Shown here one piece after another: positions 17,949 through 27,123 of a stretch of DNA of 64,000 nt. The stretch's first letter is position 1; every line of letters starts with the position of its first letter. The stretch is from Rhodobacter sp. TJ_12. Lineage in GTDB: Bacteria > Pseudomonadota > Alphaproteobacteria > Rhodobacterales > Rhodobacteraceae. Position numbers and translations under genes: made by a program. The notes below the pieces were generated by a model. The model ran no database searches. It saw only the letters and a program-made list of their open reading frames with translations, and was not told the DNA's origin. Location of the stretch: NCBI RefSeq assembly GCF_020023995.1, contig NZ_NRRD01000002.1:62001-126000 (forward strand), in the 5' to 3' direction.

Positions 17949-20900
17949 ATGATCCACCCCGTCCTGTCCCCGCTTGGCCCCGAAGCCAAATTCGCCCCCG
18001 AAGATCAGGTGTTGGCGCGGTTGATCGCGGATTGGGGCCCCGACGCGGGGCAGCGCGCCGCGACCGTGGCGCGGGCCACTGATCTGGTCACCCGCTTGCG
18101 TGCGGCGGGGCGACCGGGGTTGATGGAACAGGTGCTTGCGCAGTATTCGCTGTCCAGTGACGAAGGCGTGGCGCTGATGTGCCTGGCCGAGGCGCTTTTG
18201 CGCGTGCCCGATGCCGATACGATTGATGCGCTGATCGAAGACAAGATCGCGGCCTCGGATTGGTCGCACCATTTGGGCACGGCGGCCTCGCCTTTGGTCA
18301 ATGCCTCCACTTGGGCGCTGATGCTGACGGGGCGGGTGCTGGAACCCTCCGAAGGTGTGGCGGGCACTTTGCGCGGGCTGGTGCGGCGGCTCGGCGAGCC
18401 GGTGATCCGTGTCGCTGTCGGCCAAGCGATGCGCGAAATGGGCCGCCAGTTTGTTTTGGGCGAAACCATTGAAAAGGCGCTTGATCGCGCCCGCACGCGC
18501 GAGGCGCAGGGCTATACGCTCAGCTATGACATGTTGGGCGAGGCGGCGCTGACCGCCGCTGATGCCGCGCGCTACCGGGCCTCTTACGCGCAGGCGATCA
18601 CGGCGATTGGCAAGGCGGCCAAGGGGGGCTCGGTCCACGACAAACCGGGCATTTCGATCAAGCTGTCGGCGCTGCATCCACGCTATGAGGTGGCGCAAGA
18701 GGCGCGTGTGATGGCCGAACTTGTGCCGGTGGTGCAGGGGCTGGCGCGGCAAGCAGCCGCGGCCGGGATCGCGCTGCATATCGATGCCGAGGAACAAGAC
18801 CGGCTCGCGCTGTCGCTTAAGGTGATGGAGGCGGTGATGGCCGATCCCGCCACCGCCGGCTGGGCGGGTTTTGGCGCGGTGGTGCAGGCCTATGGCAAGC
18901 GTGCGGGCGCGGCCATCGATGCGCTTTATGAAGCCGCGCGCCGCCATGATCGGCAGCTCAATATCCGGCTGGTGAAGGGCGCTTATTGGGATGCGGAAAT
19001 GAAACGCGCCCAAGTCGAAGGCCATCCGGGCTTTCCGCTGTTCACCACCAAAGTGGGAACGGATGTGGCCTATATCTGCTTGGCATCGAAGCTTTTTGCC
19101 CTGTCAGATCGGTTGTTCCCGCAATTTGCAACGCATAATGCGCATAGCGTCGCGGCGGTGCTGGAATTGGCACAGGGGCGGCCCTTCGAGTTTCAGCGCC
19201 TGCATGGGATGGGCGCGCAATTGCATGATATGGTGCTGGCCGAGACGGGCGGGCGGTGCCGGATTTATGCGCCCGTGGGCGCGCATCGCGACCTGCTGGC
19301 CTATCTGGTGCGCCGCCTTTTGGAAAACGGGGCCAATGCCTCTTTCGTGCATCAAATCACCGATCCGGCGGTGCCGCCTGCGGTGATTGCGGCCTGCCCC
19401 TTTGCACGGTTGCCCAAGGCAGAACCGCCGCGCGGGCTTGTCGCGCCACAAGATCTGTTCGGCGCACGCGCCAATTCGCAAGGCTTTGACCTCAGCGATC
19501 CCGCCGTGTTGGCGGCGCTGGATGCGGCCCGCGCAGGCACGGTGCCCGATGCCGCGCCGCTGATCGCGGGGCCCGCCAGCGGCCCGCAGCGTGTGGTGAC
19601 CAACCCGGCCACCGGCGCAGCGGTGGCGCAGGTGACAGAGGCCGATACACACACCGTTTCTGCCGCGCTGGACGCTGCGCAGGTGTGGGATGCGCCCGCC
19701 GCGACGCGTGCCGCGGTACTGCGCCGCGCCGCCGATCTTTATGAAGAAAACCACGGTCCGCTTTTCGCGGCCTTGGCGCGCGAGGCGGGCAAGGCTCTGC
19801 CCGATGCGGTGGCCGAATTGCGCGAAGCGGTGGATTTTCTGCGCTATTATGCCAGCGCGGGCGAAGGCGAAACCCGCGCCCCGCGCGGCCGTGTCGTGGC
19901 GATCAGCCCGTGGAACTTTCCGCTGGCGATCTTCACCGGGCAAATCGCGGCGGCGCTGATGGCGGGCAATGCGGTGCTGGCCAAACCCGCCGAGCAAACC
20001 CCGCTGGTCGCGGCAATGGCGGTGCGGCTGTTGCACCGCGCGGGGGTGCCGCGCGCCGCGCTGCAACTGTTGCCCGGTGAGGGCGCGACGGTCGGCGCCG
20101 CGCTGACCCGCGATCCGCGCGTGGCAGGGGTGGTGTTCACCGGCTCGACCGAAACCGCGCGGGTGATTGCGCGCACCATGGCCGATCACATGGCCCCCGG
20201 CACGCCGCTGATTGCCGAAACAGGCGGGCTGAATGCGATGGTGGTGGACAGCACGGCGCTGCCCGAACAGGCGGTGCGCGATATCGTTCTGTCGGCCTTC
20301 CGCTCGGCGGGGCAGCGCTGTTCGGCGCTGCGTTGCCTTTATGTGCAAGAAGATATCACCCCGCGCCTGACAGACATGCTCAAAGGCGCAATGGATCAAC
20401 TGACCTTGGGGGACCCTTGGACGATTTCGACCGATATCGGCCCGGTGATCGACACCGCCGCACAGGCGGAAATTGCAGATTGGATCGCCGCGCATAAAGG
20501 GGCGGTGCTGCATCAGGTGGCGGCCCCGTCGGGCGGCCATTTCATCGCCCCGACCCTGATCAAAGTGACCGGGATCAACGATCTGGAGCGCGAGATTTTC
20601 GGCCCCGTGCTGCATTTGGCAACCTATGCCGCCGAAGACCTGCCGCAGGTGATTGCCGATATCAATGCGCGCGGTTACGGGCTGACCTTCGGGCTGCATT
20701 CGCGCATTGATGGCCGGGTCGAAAAGATCGCCGCGCAGGTGCAGGCGGGCAATATCTATGTCAACCGCAACCAGATCGGCGCGGTGGTGGGCAGCCAACC
20801 CTTTGGCGGTGAAGGGCTTTCTGGCACCGGGCCAAAAGCGGGCGGGCCGCTTTATCTGGGCCGGTTCTTTGCGCCCCTCGACCCGCAGGCGAGGGGCAAG

Positions 20901-21299
20901 GGGCCGACTGCGCCGCCAGATGTGCAGGTGATGCCCGGCCCGACGGGGGAATTGAACCGGCTTAGCCTGCATCCGCGCGCCCCGGTTTTGTGCCTTGGCC
21001 CCGGGAAGGCGGCGATGGCCGCGCAAGCGGCCGCCGTGGCGCGCTTGGGCGGTCAGGCCGTGCAGCCCGATACCCTGCCCAGTGCGGCCACGTTGGCCCA
21101 GATGCCGCAGATTTCGGCGGTGCTGTGGTGGGGCGATGCGGCGCAGGGGCGGGCCTTGGCGCAAGCCCTTGCCCGGCGCGAGGGGCCGCTTGTGCCGCTG
21201 ATCACCGCGCAGCCCGATGCCGCCCATGTGCTGCATGAACGGCATCTTTGCGTCGATACCACTGCCGCGGGGGGCAATGCCGCGCTTTTGGCCAGCTGA
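17949..21299 (+). CDS. putA: Bifunctional proline dehydrogenase / L-glutamate gamma-semialdehyde dehydrogenase
   Basis: A 1116-aa trifold enzyme that oxidises proline to glutamate. The N-terminal half is the FAD proline dehydrogenase barrel ('SIKLSALHPRYE', 'DAEEQDRLALSL', 'NIRLVKGAYWD'). The second half is an aldehyde dehydrogenase with ISPWNFPLAIFTG, 'VFTGSTETARVIA', ETGGLNAMVVD and catalytic C791 in SAGQRCSALR. A ~100-residue C-terminal tail follows. There is no N-terminal ribbon-helix-helix DNA-binding domain, so it should not be its own repressor; the divergent Lrp protein takes that role. ATG at 17949 with AAGGAG upstream; the open frame reaches 17859. Confidence 0.96.
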   Translation: MIHPVLSPLGPEAKFAPEDQVLARLIADWGPDAGQRAATVARATDLVTRLRAAGRPGLMEQVLAQYSLSSDEGVALMCLAEALLRVPDADTIDALIEDKIAASDWSHHLGTAASPLVNASTWALMLTGRVLEPSEGVAGTLRGLVRRLGEPVIRVAVGQAMREMGRQFVLGETIEKALDRARTREAQGYTLSYDMLGEAALTAADAARYRASYAQAITAIGKAAKGGSVHDKPGISIKLSALHPRYEVAQEARVMAELVPVVQGLARQAAAAGIALHIDAEEQDRLALSLKVMEAVMADPATAGWAGFGAVVQAYGKRAGAAIDALYEAARRHDRQLNIRLVKGAYWDAEMKRAQVEGHPGFPLFTTKVGTDVAYICLASKLFALSDRLFPQFATHNAHSVAAVLELAQGRPFEFQRLHGMGAQLHDMVLAETGGRCRIYAPVGAHRDLLAYLVRRLLENGANASFVHQITDPAVPPAVIAACPFARLPKAEPPRGLVAPQDLFGARANSQGFDLSDPAVLAALDAARAGTVPDAAPLIAGPASGPQRVVTNPATGAAVAQVTEADTHTVSAALDAAQVWDAPAATRAAVLRRAADLYEENHGPLFAALAREAGKALPDAVAELREAVDFLRYYASAGEGETRAPRGRVVAISPWNFPLAIFTGQIAAALMAGNAVLAKPAEQTPLVAAMAVRLLHRAGVPRAALQLLPGEGATVGAALTRDPRVAGVVFTGSTETARVIARTMADHMAPGTPLIAETGGLNAMVVDSTALPEQAVRDIVLSAFRSAGQRCSALRCLYVQEDITPRLTDMLKGAMDQLTLGDPWTISTDIGPVIDTAAQAEIADWIAAHKGAVLHQVAAPSGGHFIAPTLIKVTGINDLEREIFGPVLHLATYAAEDLPQVIADINARGYGLTFGLHSRIDGRVEKIAAQVQAGNIYVNRNQIGAVVGSQPFGGEGLSGTGPKAGGPLYLGRFFAPLDPQARGKGPTAPPDVQVMPGPTGELNRLSLHPRAPVLCLGPGKAAMAAQAAAVARLGGQAVQPDTLPSAATLAQMPQISAVLWWGDAAQGRALAQALARREGPLVPLITAQPDAAHVLHERHLCVDTTAAGGNAALLAS

Positions 21300-21427
21300 T
21301 CCCCACCGATCCCGGCCTATCGCTGCGCATCAATGCCCAAAACACATGGGTCGCGGTGCAATCCTCGGTCGATTTTGGTCCCCGGTCGCGGTAGCAAAGC
21401 CTCAGGCCGCGCGTGGGAGGAAGAGGC

Positions 21428-22576
21428 ATGACAGAGGCACCGCTGAAGGGGGTGAAAGTGGTCGAACTGGCCCGGATTCTGGCCGGGCCATGGATCGGCC
21501 AGACCCTCGCTGATCTGGGGGCCGAAGTTGTAAAAGTGGAATCGCCCGAGGGCGACGACACCCGCCGCTGGGGCCCGCCCTTCATCGAACGCCTTCGCCC
21601 CGATGGCACTTATGAAACCGTGGCTGCCTATTTTCATGCGGCAAACCGGGGGAAAACCTCGGTCACCTGTGACTTTTCCAACATCGATGATTTGACTCGG
21701 CTGAAAAAGCTGATCGCCGAGGCCGATGTGGTGATCGAGAATTTCAAACACGGTGGGTTGAAAAAGTTCGGTCTCGATTACGAAAGCCTGTCGGCCAGCA
21801 ACCCGGGGCTGATCTATGTTTCGGTCACCGGCTTTGGGCAAACCGGGCCGCGCGCCGCGCAGCCGGGCTATGATTTCCTGATCCAAGGCATGTGCGGGAT
21901 TATGGATTTGACCGGCGACCCCGGCGGCGAGCCGCAAAAGGTCGCCGTCGCCTGGATCGATGTCTTTACCGGGCTGTATGGCGTGATCGGGGTGCAGGCC
22001 GCTTTGGCCGAGCGCGCGCGCTCGGGCCTGGGACAGCAGGTCGACATGAGCTTGCTCGATTGCGGGGTGGGGGTGCTGGCCAATCAGGCGATGAACCATC
22101 TGCTGGGCGGGCAGGTGCCGCATCGCTTGGGCAATGCCCATCCCAATATCGTGCCCTATCAGGTTTTCCCGGCGGCGGATGGGCATCTGATCATCGCTTG
22201 CGGCAATGATCGGCAATTTTTGGCGCTGTGCGATGTGCTGAACCTGCCCGATCTGGCGCTAAGCCCCGATTATGTGTCCAATGCGGGCCGGGTGGCGCAG
22301 CGCGCGCCCCTGTGCGCCCGCATCGCCGAAGCCACCGCCAACCGCCCGAAAGCCGATCTGATCGCCGCGCTGGAAGCTGCGGGCGTGCCCGGCGGGCCCA
22401 TCAATAACGTGGCCGAAGCTTTGGCCGAGCCGCAGGTGGTGGCCCGCGGGCTGCGCATCGCGCCCGAAGGGATCGCGGGTCTGCGCACGCCGATTGCCTT
22501 TTCCCGGTCTGATCTGGCACTCGATAAGGCAAGCCCCGCGCTGGGTGACGGGGAATGGCATTTTTCCGTCGGTTGA
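21428..22576 (+). CDS. CaiB/BaiF-family (class III) CoA-transferase
   Basis: A 382-aa formyl-CoA-transferase-like enzyme. The N-terminal 'LAGPWIGQTLADLGAEVVKVE' and the conserved PGYDFLIQ, whose Asp corresponds to the acyl-anhydride-forming residue in family III, are present. It moves CoA between an acyl-CoA and a carboxylate; the acceptor cannot be told. The ATG at 21428 has GGAGGAAGAGG upstream. It stands 128 bp after putA and 57 bp before pabB, with no clear functional partner. Confidence 0.88.
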   Translation: MTEAPLKGVKVVELARILAGPWIGQTLADLGAEVVKVESPEGDDTRRWGPPFIERLRPDGTYETVAAYFHAANRGKTSVTCDFSNIDDLTRLKKLIAEADVVIENFKHGGLKKFGLDYESLSASNPGLIYVSVTGFGQTGPRAAQPGYDFLIQGMCGIMDLTGDPGGEPQKVAVAWIDVFTGLYGVIGVQAALAERARSGLGQQVDMSLLDCGVGVLANQAMNHLLGGQVPHRLGNAHPNIVPYQVFPAADGHLIIACGNDRQFLALCDVLNLPDLALSPDYVSNAGRVAQRAPLCARIAEATANRPKADLIAALEAAGVPGGPINNVAEALAEPQVVARGLRIAPEGIAGLRTPIAFSRSDLALDKASPALGDGEWHFSVG

Positions 22577-22633
22577 GGCGTTGCCATCGCGCCCCCGCGC
22601 CGCATATCACGGCGCGAGACGCGCGGGGATCAT

Positions 22634-23767
22634 GTGGACAACAGCCTGACATTCGAGTTTGACCGGGGCCCAGAGGGCACGGGGCTGCACCTGACGCGGC
22701 CGGTTTCGGTGATCCGCGCCGATAGCCCCGCCGATGTAGACCGTGCCTTTGCCGAAATCGCCGCCGCGCAGGCGGCGGGCAAATGGCTGGCCGGGATGCT
22801 TAGCTACGAATTGGGCTATCTGTTCTCGCCCAAACTTGCCCCGCTGGTGCCCGAAACGCGCGATCTGCCCCTGATGCTGTTTGGCGTCTATGACGCGCCC
22901 GCGCCCCCCAAAGCCCCGGTTTCGCCCAGTGTCGCGGCGCCGCAGTTTACCCCGGCGATTTCGCAAGCGGAGTATTTGGCCGCTTTTGATCGGGTGCAGG
23001 CCTATATCGCGGCGGGCGACACCTATCAGATCAACCTGACCTTCCCGCAAACCGCGCCCTGCAGCGCCGATCCGCGCGCGCTTTACGCGCGGCTGAAAGC
23101 GGTGCAGCCGGTGGGGCATGGCGTGCTGGTCGAGGCGGGGGATTTCGCGCTGCTGTCGCGCTCGCCCGAGTTGTTCTTTGCCATCGATGCGGCGCGCCAA
23201 GCCACGGTGCGCCCGATGAAGGGCACGGTGCCGCGCGGCGCCGACCCATTGGCCGACGAAGCCGCCGCCGCATGGTTGCACGGGTCGGAAAAGAACCGGG
23301 CGGAAAACCTGATGATCGTCGATCTTTTGCGCAACGATCTGAGCCGGATTTCCGAAATCGGGTCGGTCAGGGTGCCCGCGCTTTATGACATTGAAAGCTA
23401 TCGGACCGTGCATCAGATGACCTCGACCGTCATCGCACGCCTGCGCGACGGGGTGGATTTCCGGGCCATCTGTGCGGCCCTTTTCCCTTGCGGCTCGGTC
23501 ACCGGGGCCCCGAAAATCCGTGCGATGCAGATCATCCACGAATTGGAAACCGCGCCGCGCGGCGCCTATTGCGGCGGGATCGGCTGGATCGCCCCCGATG
23601 GGGCGATGGAATTCAACGTCGCCATTCGCACGCTGTGCTTGCGCGATGGGGTGGCCACGCTCAATGTGGGGGGCGGCGTGGTGCATGATAGCGAAGGGGC
23701 GGCAGAATGGGCGGAAGCATTGAGCAAGGCAGCCTTCGTGCGCGCGCCCCTGCCGGATTGCACCTGA
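22634..23767 (+). CDS. pabB: Aminodeoxychorismate synthase component I
   Basis: A 377-aa chorismate-binding enzyme that makes 4-amino-4-deoxychorismate for folate synthesis. Signatures: 'TYQINLTFP', 'RPMKGTVPRG', 'MIVDLLRNDLSRI' and 'GSVTGAPKIRAMQIIHELE'. It lacks the ~120-residue N-terminal extension of TrpE, which favours PabB over anthranilate synthase. The start is a GTG at 22634. It overlaps the next gene, an ADC lyase, by 61 bp, which supports the pab assignment. Confidence 0.9.
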   Translation: MDNSLTFEFDRGPEGTGLHLTRPVSVIRADSPADVDRAFAEIAAAQAAGKWLAGMLSYELGYLFSPKLAPLVPETRDLPLMLFGVYDAPAPPKAPVSPSVAAPQFTPAISQAEYLAAFDRVQAYIAAGDTYQINLTFPQTAPCSADPRALYARLKAVQPVGHGVLVEAGDFALLSRSPELFFAIDAARQATVRPMKGTVPRGADPLADEAAAAWLHGSEKNRAENLMIVDLLRNDLSRISEIGSVRVPALYDIESYRTVHQMTSTVIARLRDGVDFRAICAALFPCGSVTGAPKIRAMQIIHELETAPRGAYCGGIGWIAPDGAMEFNVAIRTLCLRDGVATLNVGGGVVHDSEGAAEWAEALSKAAFVRAPLPDCT

Positions 23768-24357
23768 TCGAAACCATGCGGTGGGAGCCGGGGCAGGGCG
23801 TGGCGCTGCTTTTGGGGCATATGGCGCGGCTGGCCGAAGGCTGCGCGGCGCTGGGGATCAACTGTGACATGTGGCGGGTCGAGCAAATGATCGATGCGGT
23901 GACGGGGGCGGAGCCGCTGCGGTTGCGGCTTACCGTCGGGCTGGATGGATCGGCCGATCTGACGCAAGCGCCCTTGCCCGCGCCCAAGCCGATGTGGCGC
24001 GTGGGGCTGGCGCGCGAACGTGTGGCCTCAGATGATCCGTTCCGGCGCATCAAATCCAGCGAACGCGGGCTCTATGACCGCGCCCGCGCCGATCTGCCAA
24101 AGGGGCTGGATGAATTGGTGTTTCTCAATGAACGGGATGACATCGTCGAGGGCACGATCACCAACCTGTTTTTGTGGCAAGACAATGCGCTCTTAACACC
24201 GCCGGTTTCTGCGGGCGCGTTGCCCGGTGTGCTGCGGGCGGATTTGCTGCGCACGGGCCGCGCGCGTGAAGCGCGGCTGACATGGGATGACATCATGGAT
24301 GGGCGCATTTACATGGGCAATGCCTTGCGCGGCCTGCTGCCCGCCTTGGTCGTCTGA
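23707..24357 (+). CDS. pabC: Aminotransferase class IV, aminodeoxychorismate lyase-like
   Basis: A 216-aa fold-type IV PLP enzyme that would convert aminodeoxychorismate to p-aminobenzoate and pyruvate. Its PLP lysine lies in RRIKSSERGLYD, and the 'LNERDDIVEGTITNLFLW' motif is characteristic. It is shorter than E. coli PabC but typical of the short alphaproteobacterial form paired with pabB. GAAGGGG precedes the ATG at 23707, inside pabB. Confidence 0.82.
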   Translation: MGGSIEQGSLRARAPAGLHLIETMRWEPGQGVALLLGHMARLAEGCAALGINCDMWRVEQMIDAVTGAEPLRLRLTVGLDGSADLTQAPLPAPKPMWRVGLARERVASDDPFRRIKSSERGLYDRARADLPKGLDELVFLNERDDIVEGTITNLFLWQDNALLTPPVSAGALPGVLRADLLRTGRAREARLTWDDIMDGRIYMGNALRGLLPALVV

Positions 24358-24417
24358 GGGGCATTTCAAACCGCGCCCGACTGTGGCACGGTTTGCGCGC
24401 TAACGGAAAGGAAGAAC

Positions 24418-25464
24418 ATGCGGAAAGTGGAACTGGGCCGGACCGGCGTGATGGTGAGCGAGATTTGCCTTGGCTCGATGACCTGGGGCACCCAGAACAC
24501 CGAGGCCGAGGGCCATGCGCAGATCGATTGCGCCTTGGATCGCGGCGTGAATTTTATCGACACCGCCGAGGTATATCCGGTCAACCCGATCAGTGCCGAA
24601 ACCGTGGGCCGGACCGAGGAAATCATCGGCACATGGTTTGCCAAGACCGGGCGGCGCAAGGATGTGGTGCTGGCCTCCAAGATCGCGGGCAACGGCATGA
24701 AGGCGGTGCGCGATGGCGGGCCGATCACCCCCGCCTCGATCCGGGTGGCGGTGGAAGGTTCGCTCAAGCGGCTGCAAACAGAACATATCGATCTTTATCA
24801 ATTCCACTGGCCGAACCGGGGCGGTTATCACTTCCGCCAAAACTGGAAGTTCGATCCCTCCAAACAGCCCGGCAAGGCCGAGATCGAAGACAATATGATC
24901 GCCTGTCTGGAAACGCTGGCCAGCCTGCGCGGCGAGGGCAAGATCGGCCATTTCGGGCTGTCGAATGACAGCGCTTGGGGCACGATGGAATTTATCCGTT
25001 TGGCCGAAGCCGGGCATGGGCCGCGCGTCGCCACGATTCAAAACGAATATTCGCTGATGTATCGGCTTTACGACACCGATCTGGCCGAATTGGGCGTGCA
25101 TGAAGGGGTGACGCTTCTGGCGTATTCGCCGCTCGCCGTGGGGATGCTGAGCGGTAAATATTCCGGCGGCGCGGTGCCCGAAGGCTCGCGCCGGTCGATT
25201 GTGCGCGATCTGGGCGGGCGGTCCAACCCGCGCGCCTTTGAGGTGGCCGATCTTTATGTGGGGCTGGCCCGCGACGCGGGGCTTGATCCGGTGACGATGG
25301 CGGTTGCTTGGACGCTGGGCCGCCCCTTCCCGATCGTGCCGATCATCGGGGCGACCTCGCTGGCGCAGCTTGAAAAGTCGCTGGATGCGGCGGGGATGGC
25401 GCTCGACAAGACGCTGCTGGCCGAGATTGACCGGGTGCATCATGCCCATCCGATGCCGTTTTAA
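24418..25464 (+). CDS. Aldo/keto reductase, Tas-like
   Basis: A 348-aa NADP(H)-dependent oxidoreductase with a TIM-barrel fold. The catalytic tetrad is visible: Asp and Tyr in FIDTAEVYP, Lys in VLASKIAG, His in YQFHWPNRGGY. The insert around the His and the overall length match the Tas/AKR subfamily. Start ATG 24418 has AAAGGAAGAA upstream. Its 3' end overlaps the next gene by 23 bp. Confidence 0.88.
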   Translation: MRKVELGRTGVMVSEICLGSMTWGTQNTEAEGHAQIDCALDRGVNFIDTAEVYPVNPISAETVGRTEEIIGTWFAKTGRRKDVVLASKIAGNGMKAVRDGGPITPASIRVAVEGSLKRLQTEHIDLYQFHWPNRGGYHFRQNWKFDPSKQPGKAEIEDNMIACLETLASLRGEGKIGHFGLSNDSAWGTMEFIRLAEAGHGPRVATIQNEYSLMYRLYDTDLAELGVHEGVTLLAYSPLAVGMLSGKYSGGAVPEGSRRSIVRDLGGRSNPRAFEVADLYVGLARDAGLDPVTMAVAWTLGRPFPIVPIIGATSLAQLEKSLDAAGMALDKTLLAEIDRVHHAHPMPF

Positions 25465-25789
25465 ACTGGCCCTTATTGCGGTGGCGGTGCTGGTCGCCGC
25501 CTGCAAGCCGGGCGGCGATGCGCCGCCCGAGCTGCCGCCCGTGGGCGCGGCGGCGGTCGCGCGCGACAAGGCGCTGTGTGAAGCCGATGGCGGCCAATGG
25601 GCCAGCCTTGGCGCGGCGCAATTTTGTGTTCGGCGCACCAAGGATGGCGGCCAATCTTGCCGCGCCAGTGGCGATTGCGAGGGGGCCTGTCTGGCGCGGT
25701 CGATGACCTGCGCGCCCGCCAAGCCGCTTTTGGGCTGCAACGAGGTTTTCTCGGAAACCGGCATTAGGGTCACCGAATGTATCGAGTAG
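25442..25789 (+). CDS. Cysteine-rich lipoprotein of unknown function
   Basis: A 115-aa predicted lipoprotein: a hydrophobic signal ending in lipobox VAAC (Cys21), then a ~94-residue mature domain with eight more cysteines in spaced pairs (for example SCRASGDCEGAC and GCNEVF...TECIE). This suggests four disulfides in a compact periplasmic fold. No family recognised. The start at 25442 lies inside the aldo/keto reductase gene (23-bp overlap). It also overlaps the following lipoprotein by 13 bp, so the three genes look co-translated. Confidence 0.72.
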   Translation: MPIRCRFKLALIAVAVLVAACKPGGDAPPELPPVGAAAVARDKALCEADGGQWASLGAAQFCVRRTKDGGQSCRASGDCEGACLARSMTCAPAKPLLGCNEVFSETGIRVTECIE

Positions 25790-26283
25790 CGGGCGCGCTG
25801 GCGCTGGTTGCAACGCTTGCGGGTTGTGCCGCGCCAAAGGCGCCGGAGCAAAGCCTGCGGGCGCCGGGGGCGATGATTTCCTCTGCCGCGCTGTTTGATC
25901 CGGCGCGTTTCGCGGGCGATTGGGTGGTGGCACAATCGGCCACGCCGGGCTGCGCGGGCGCAAAGCAACACTGGCAAGCCCAGCCGAAGGGTGGTTTCTC
26001 CCTTTCGGGGATCGATTGCACGGGGGCGGTGCCCGCAGTGCTGGCGGGCCGCGCGACGCTGACCGGCCCGGGCGGGCGTCTGGAGCCCACGCAGGGTTAT
26101 GGGCGCGCGCCGATCTTCGTGCTTTGGGTCGATCAAGATTATCGCGTCGCGGCGCTCGGCACGCCTTCGGGGGCGTGGGGGGTGATTTTGGCGCGCCCCG
26201 GCATGGGCCGGGACGATCTGATCGCGGCGGCGCGCGAAGTGCTGGATTTCAACGGCTATGATCTTCGCCGCATCGGCCCATGA
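25777..26283 (+). CDS. Lipocalin-like outer-membrane lipoprotein
   Basis: A 168-aa lipoprotein: signal peptide with lipobox LAGC (Cys17), then a beta-rich domain with the lipocalin hallmark G-x-W in 'FAGDWVVAQ' and a second strand signature 'IFVLWVDQDYRVAALGTP' typical of Blc-like proteins. It probably binds a small hydrophobic ligand at the inner face of the outer membrane. It overlaps the upstream cysteine-rich lipoprotein gene and converges on the Nudix gene with a 4-bp gap. Confidence 0.75.
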   Translation: MYRVAGALALVATLAGCAAPKAPEQSLRAPGAMISSAALFDPARFAGDWVVAQSATPGCAGAKQHWQAQPKGGFSLSGIDCTGAVPAVLAGRATLTGPGGRLEPTQGYGRAPIFVLWVDQDYRVAALGTPSGAWGVILARPGMGRDDLIAAAREVLDFNGYDLRRIGP

Positions 26284-26287
26284 GCCC

Positions 26288-26965
26288 TTAGCCCAAACGG
26301 GCAAAAGTCGCGCCCGGCCCGCGATTGTCGAAAAACGGGATCGTGTCGGGCGGACCGCTGGTCAATTGCGCCTGCACCTCGGCCAGAACCACCTCGGTGA
26401 TGAAGGGCAGGTTGAGCGCGCGCGCCTCGGGAAGCGGCACCCAGTGCAAATGGCTTAGCTCGTCGCAGGCGCCGCTGAAATCATCGGGGTCAGAGGCGAG
26501 TTTTTCCGCCTCGACCAAAAAGAACCGCGCATCAAAGCGCCTTGGCCGCCCCGGCGGCGTGATCGCGCGAAAGCAAAACCGCAGCCCCGCTGCGCAGGGG
26601 CGGTGCCCGGTCGCGGCAAAACCGGCCCAATCTTCGGGCACGGGCCCCGTCCACGCGCCCGGCGTGCCAAGGATTTGCCCGGTTTCTTCCCACAATTCGC
26701 GGATCGCGGCCACGGCAAGGGCGGGGCCAAGCCCGGGCGGGGCCTCTTGCGCAAGCCTTTGCGCGCAAGGCGCAGGCAGCGGCGCGGCCAGCGCGATTTT
26801 GGCATCGCCCGCATCCACCGCGCCGCCCGGAAACACGTATTTCGAGGGCATGAACGCAGCCTGCGCGCCGCGCATCCCCATCAAGACAGCCGGGCCGCTG
26901 GGCAGATCACGGCGCAAAACCACCAAAGTGGCGGCATCGCGCAGGGCGGATTTGTCAAGGATCAT
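26288..26965 (-). CDS. Nudix hydrolase
   Basis: A 225-aa protein. The Nudix box is present in spread form: PGGAVDAGD, then after an insertion AVAAIRELWEETG, which holds the REx2EE metal-binding core. The long insert between the PGG and REL elements resembles the NUDT7/NUDT19-like CoA or nucleoside-diphosphate hydrolases. Start ATG 26965 with GAGG upstream; the open frame extends to 27097. Substrate unknown. Confidence 0.82.
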   Translation of the reverse strand: MILDKSALRDAATLVVLRRDLPSGPAVLMGMRGAQAAFMPSKYVFPGGAVDAGDAKIALAAPLPAPCAQRLAQEAPPGLGPALAVAAIRELWEETGQILGTPGAWTGPVPEDWAGFAATGHRPCAAGLRFCFRAITPPGRPRRFDARFFLVEAEKLASDPDDFSGACDELSHLHWVPLPEARALNLPFITEVVLAEVQAQLTSGPPDTIPFFDNRGPGATFARLG

Positions 26966-27123
26966 GGGGCCTCGCATCGGTTGGGTGGCCCAGCCTAGCC
27001 GCGGGCGGGGCGCGCACAAAGCAAAACACCGCGTCACGGCTGCGTGAGCCGCGACGGAAGCGCGCGGCAGGGCCGTTTGACCTGCATCAGACGGCAAAAG
27101 AGCCGTGCGCGAACAGGAGACGA

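Noticed and set aside
19104-21245. 713-codon minus-strand frame opposite putA
   Set aside because: Antisense to the conserved aldehyde dehydrogenase domain; no domain or ribosome-binding site.
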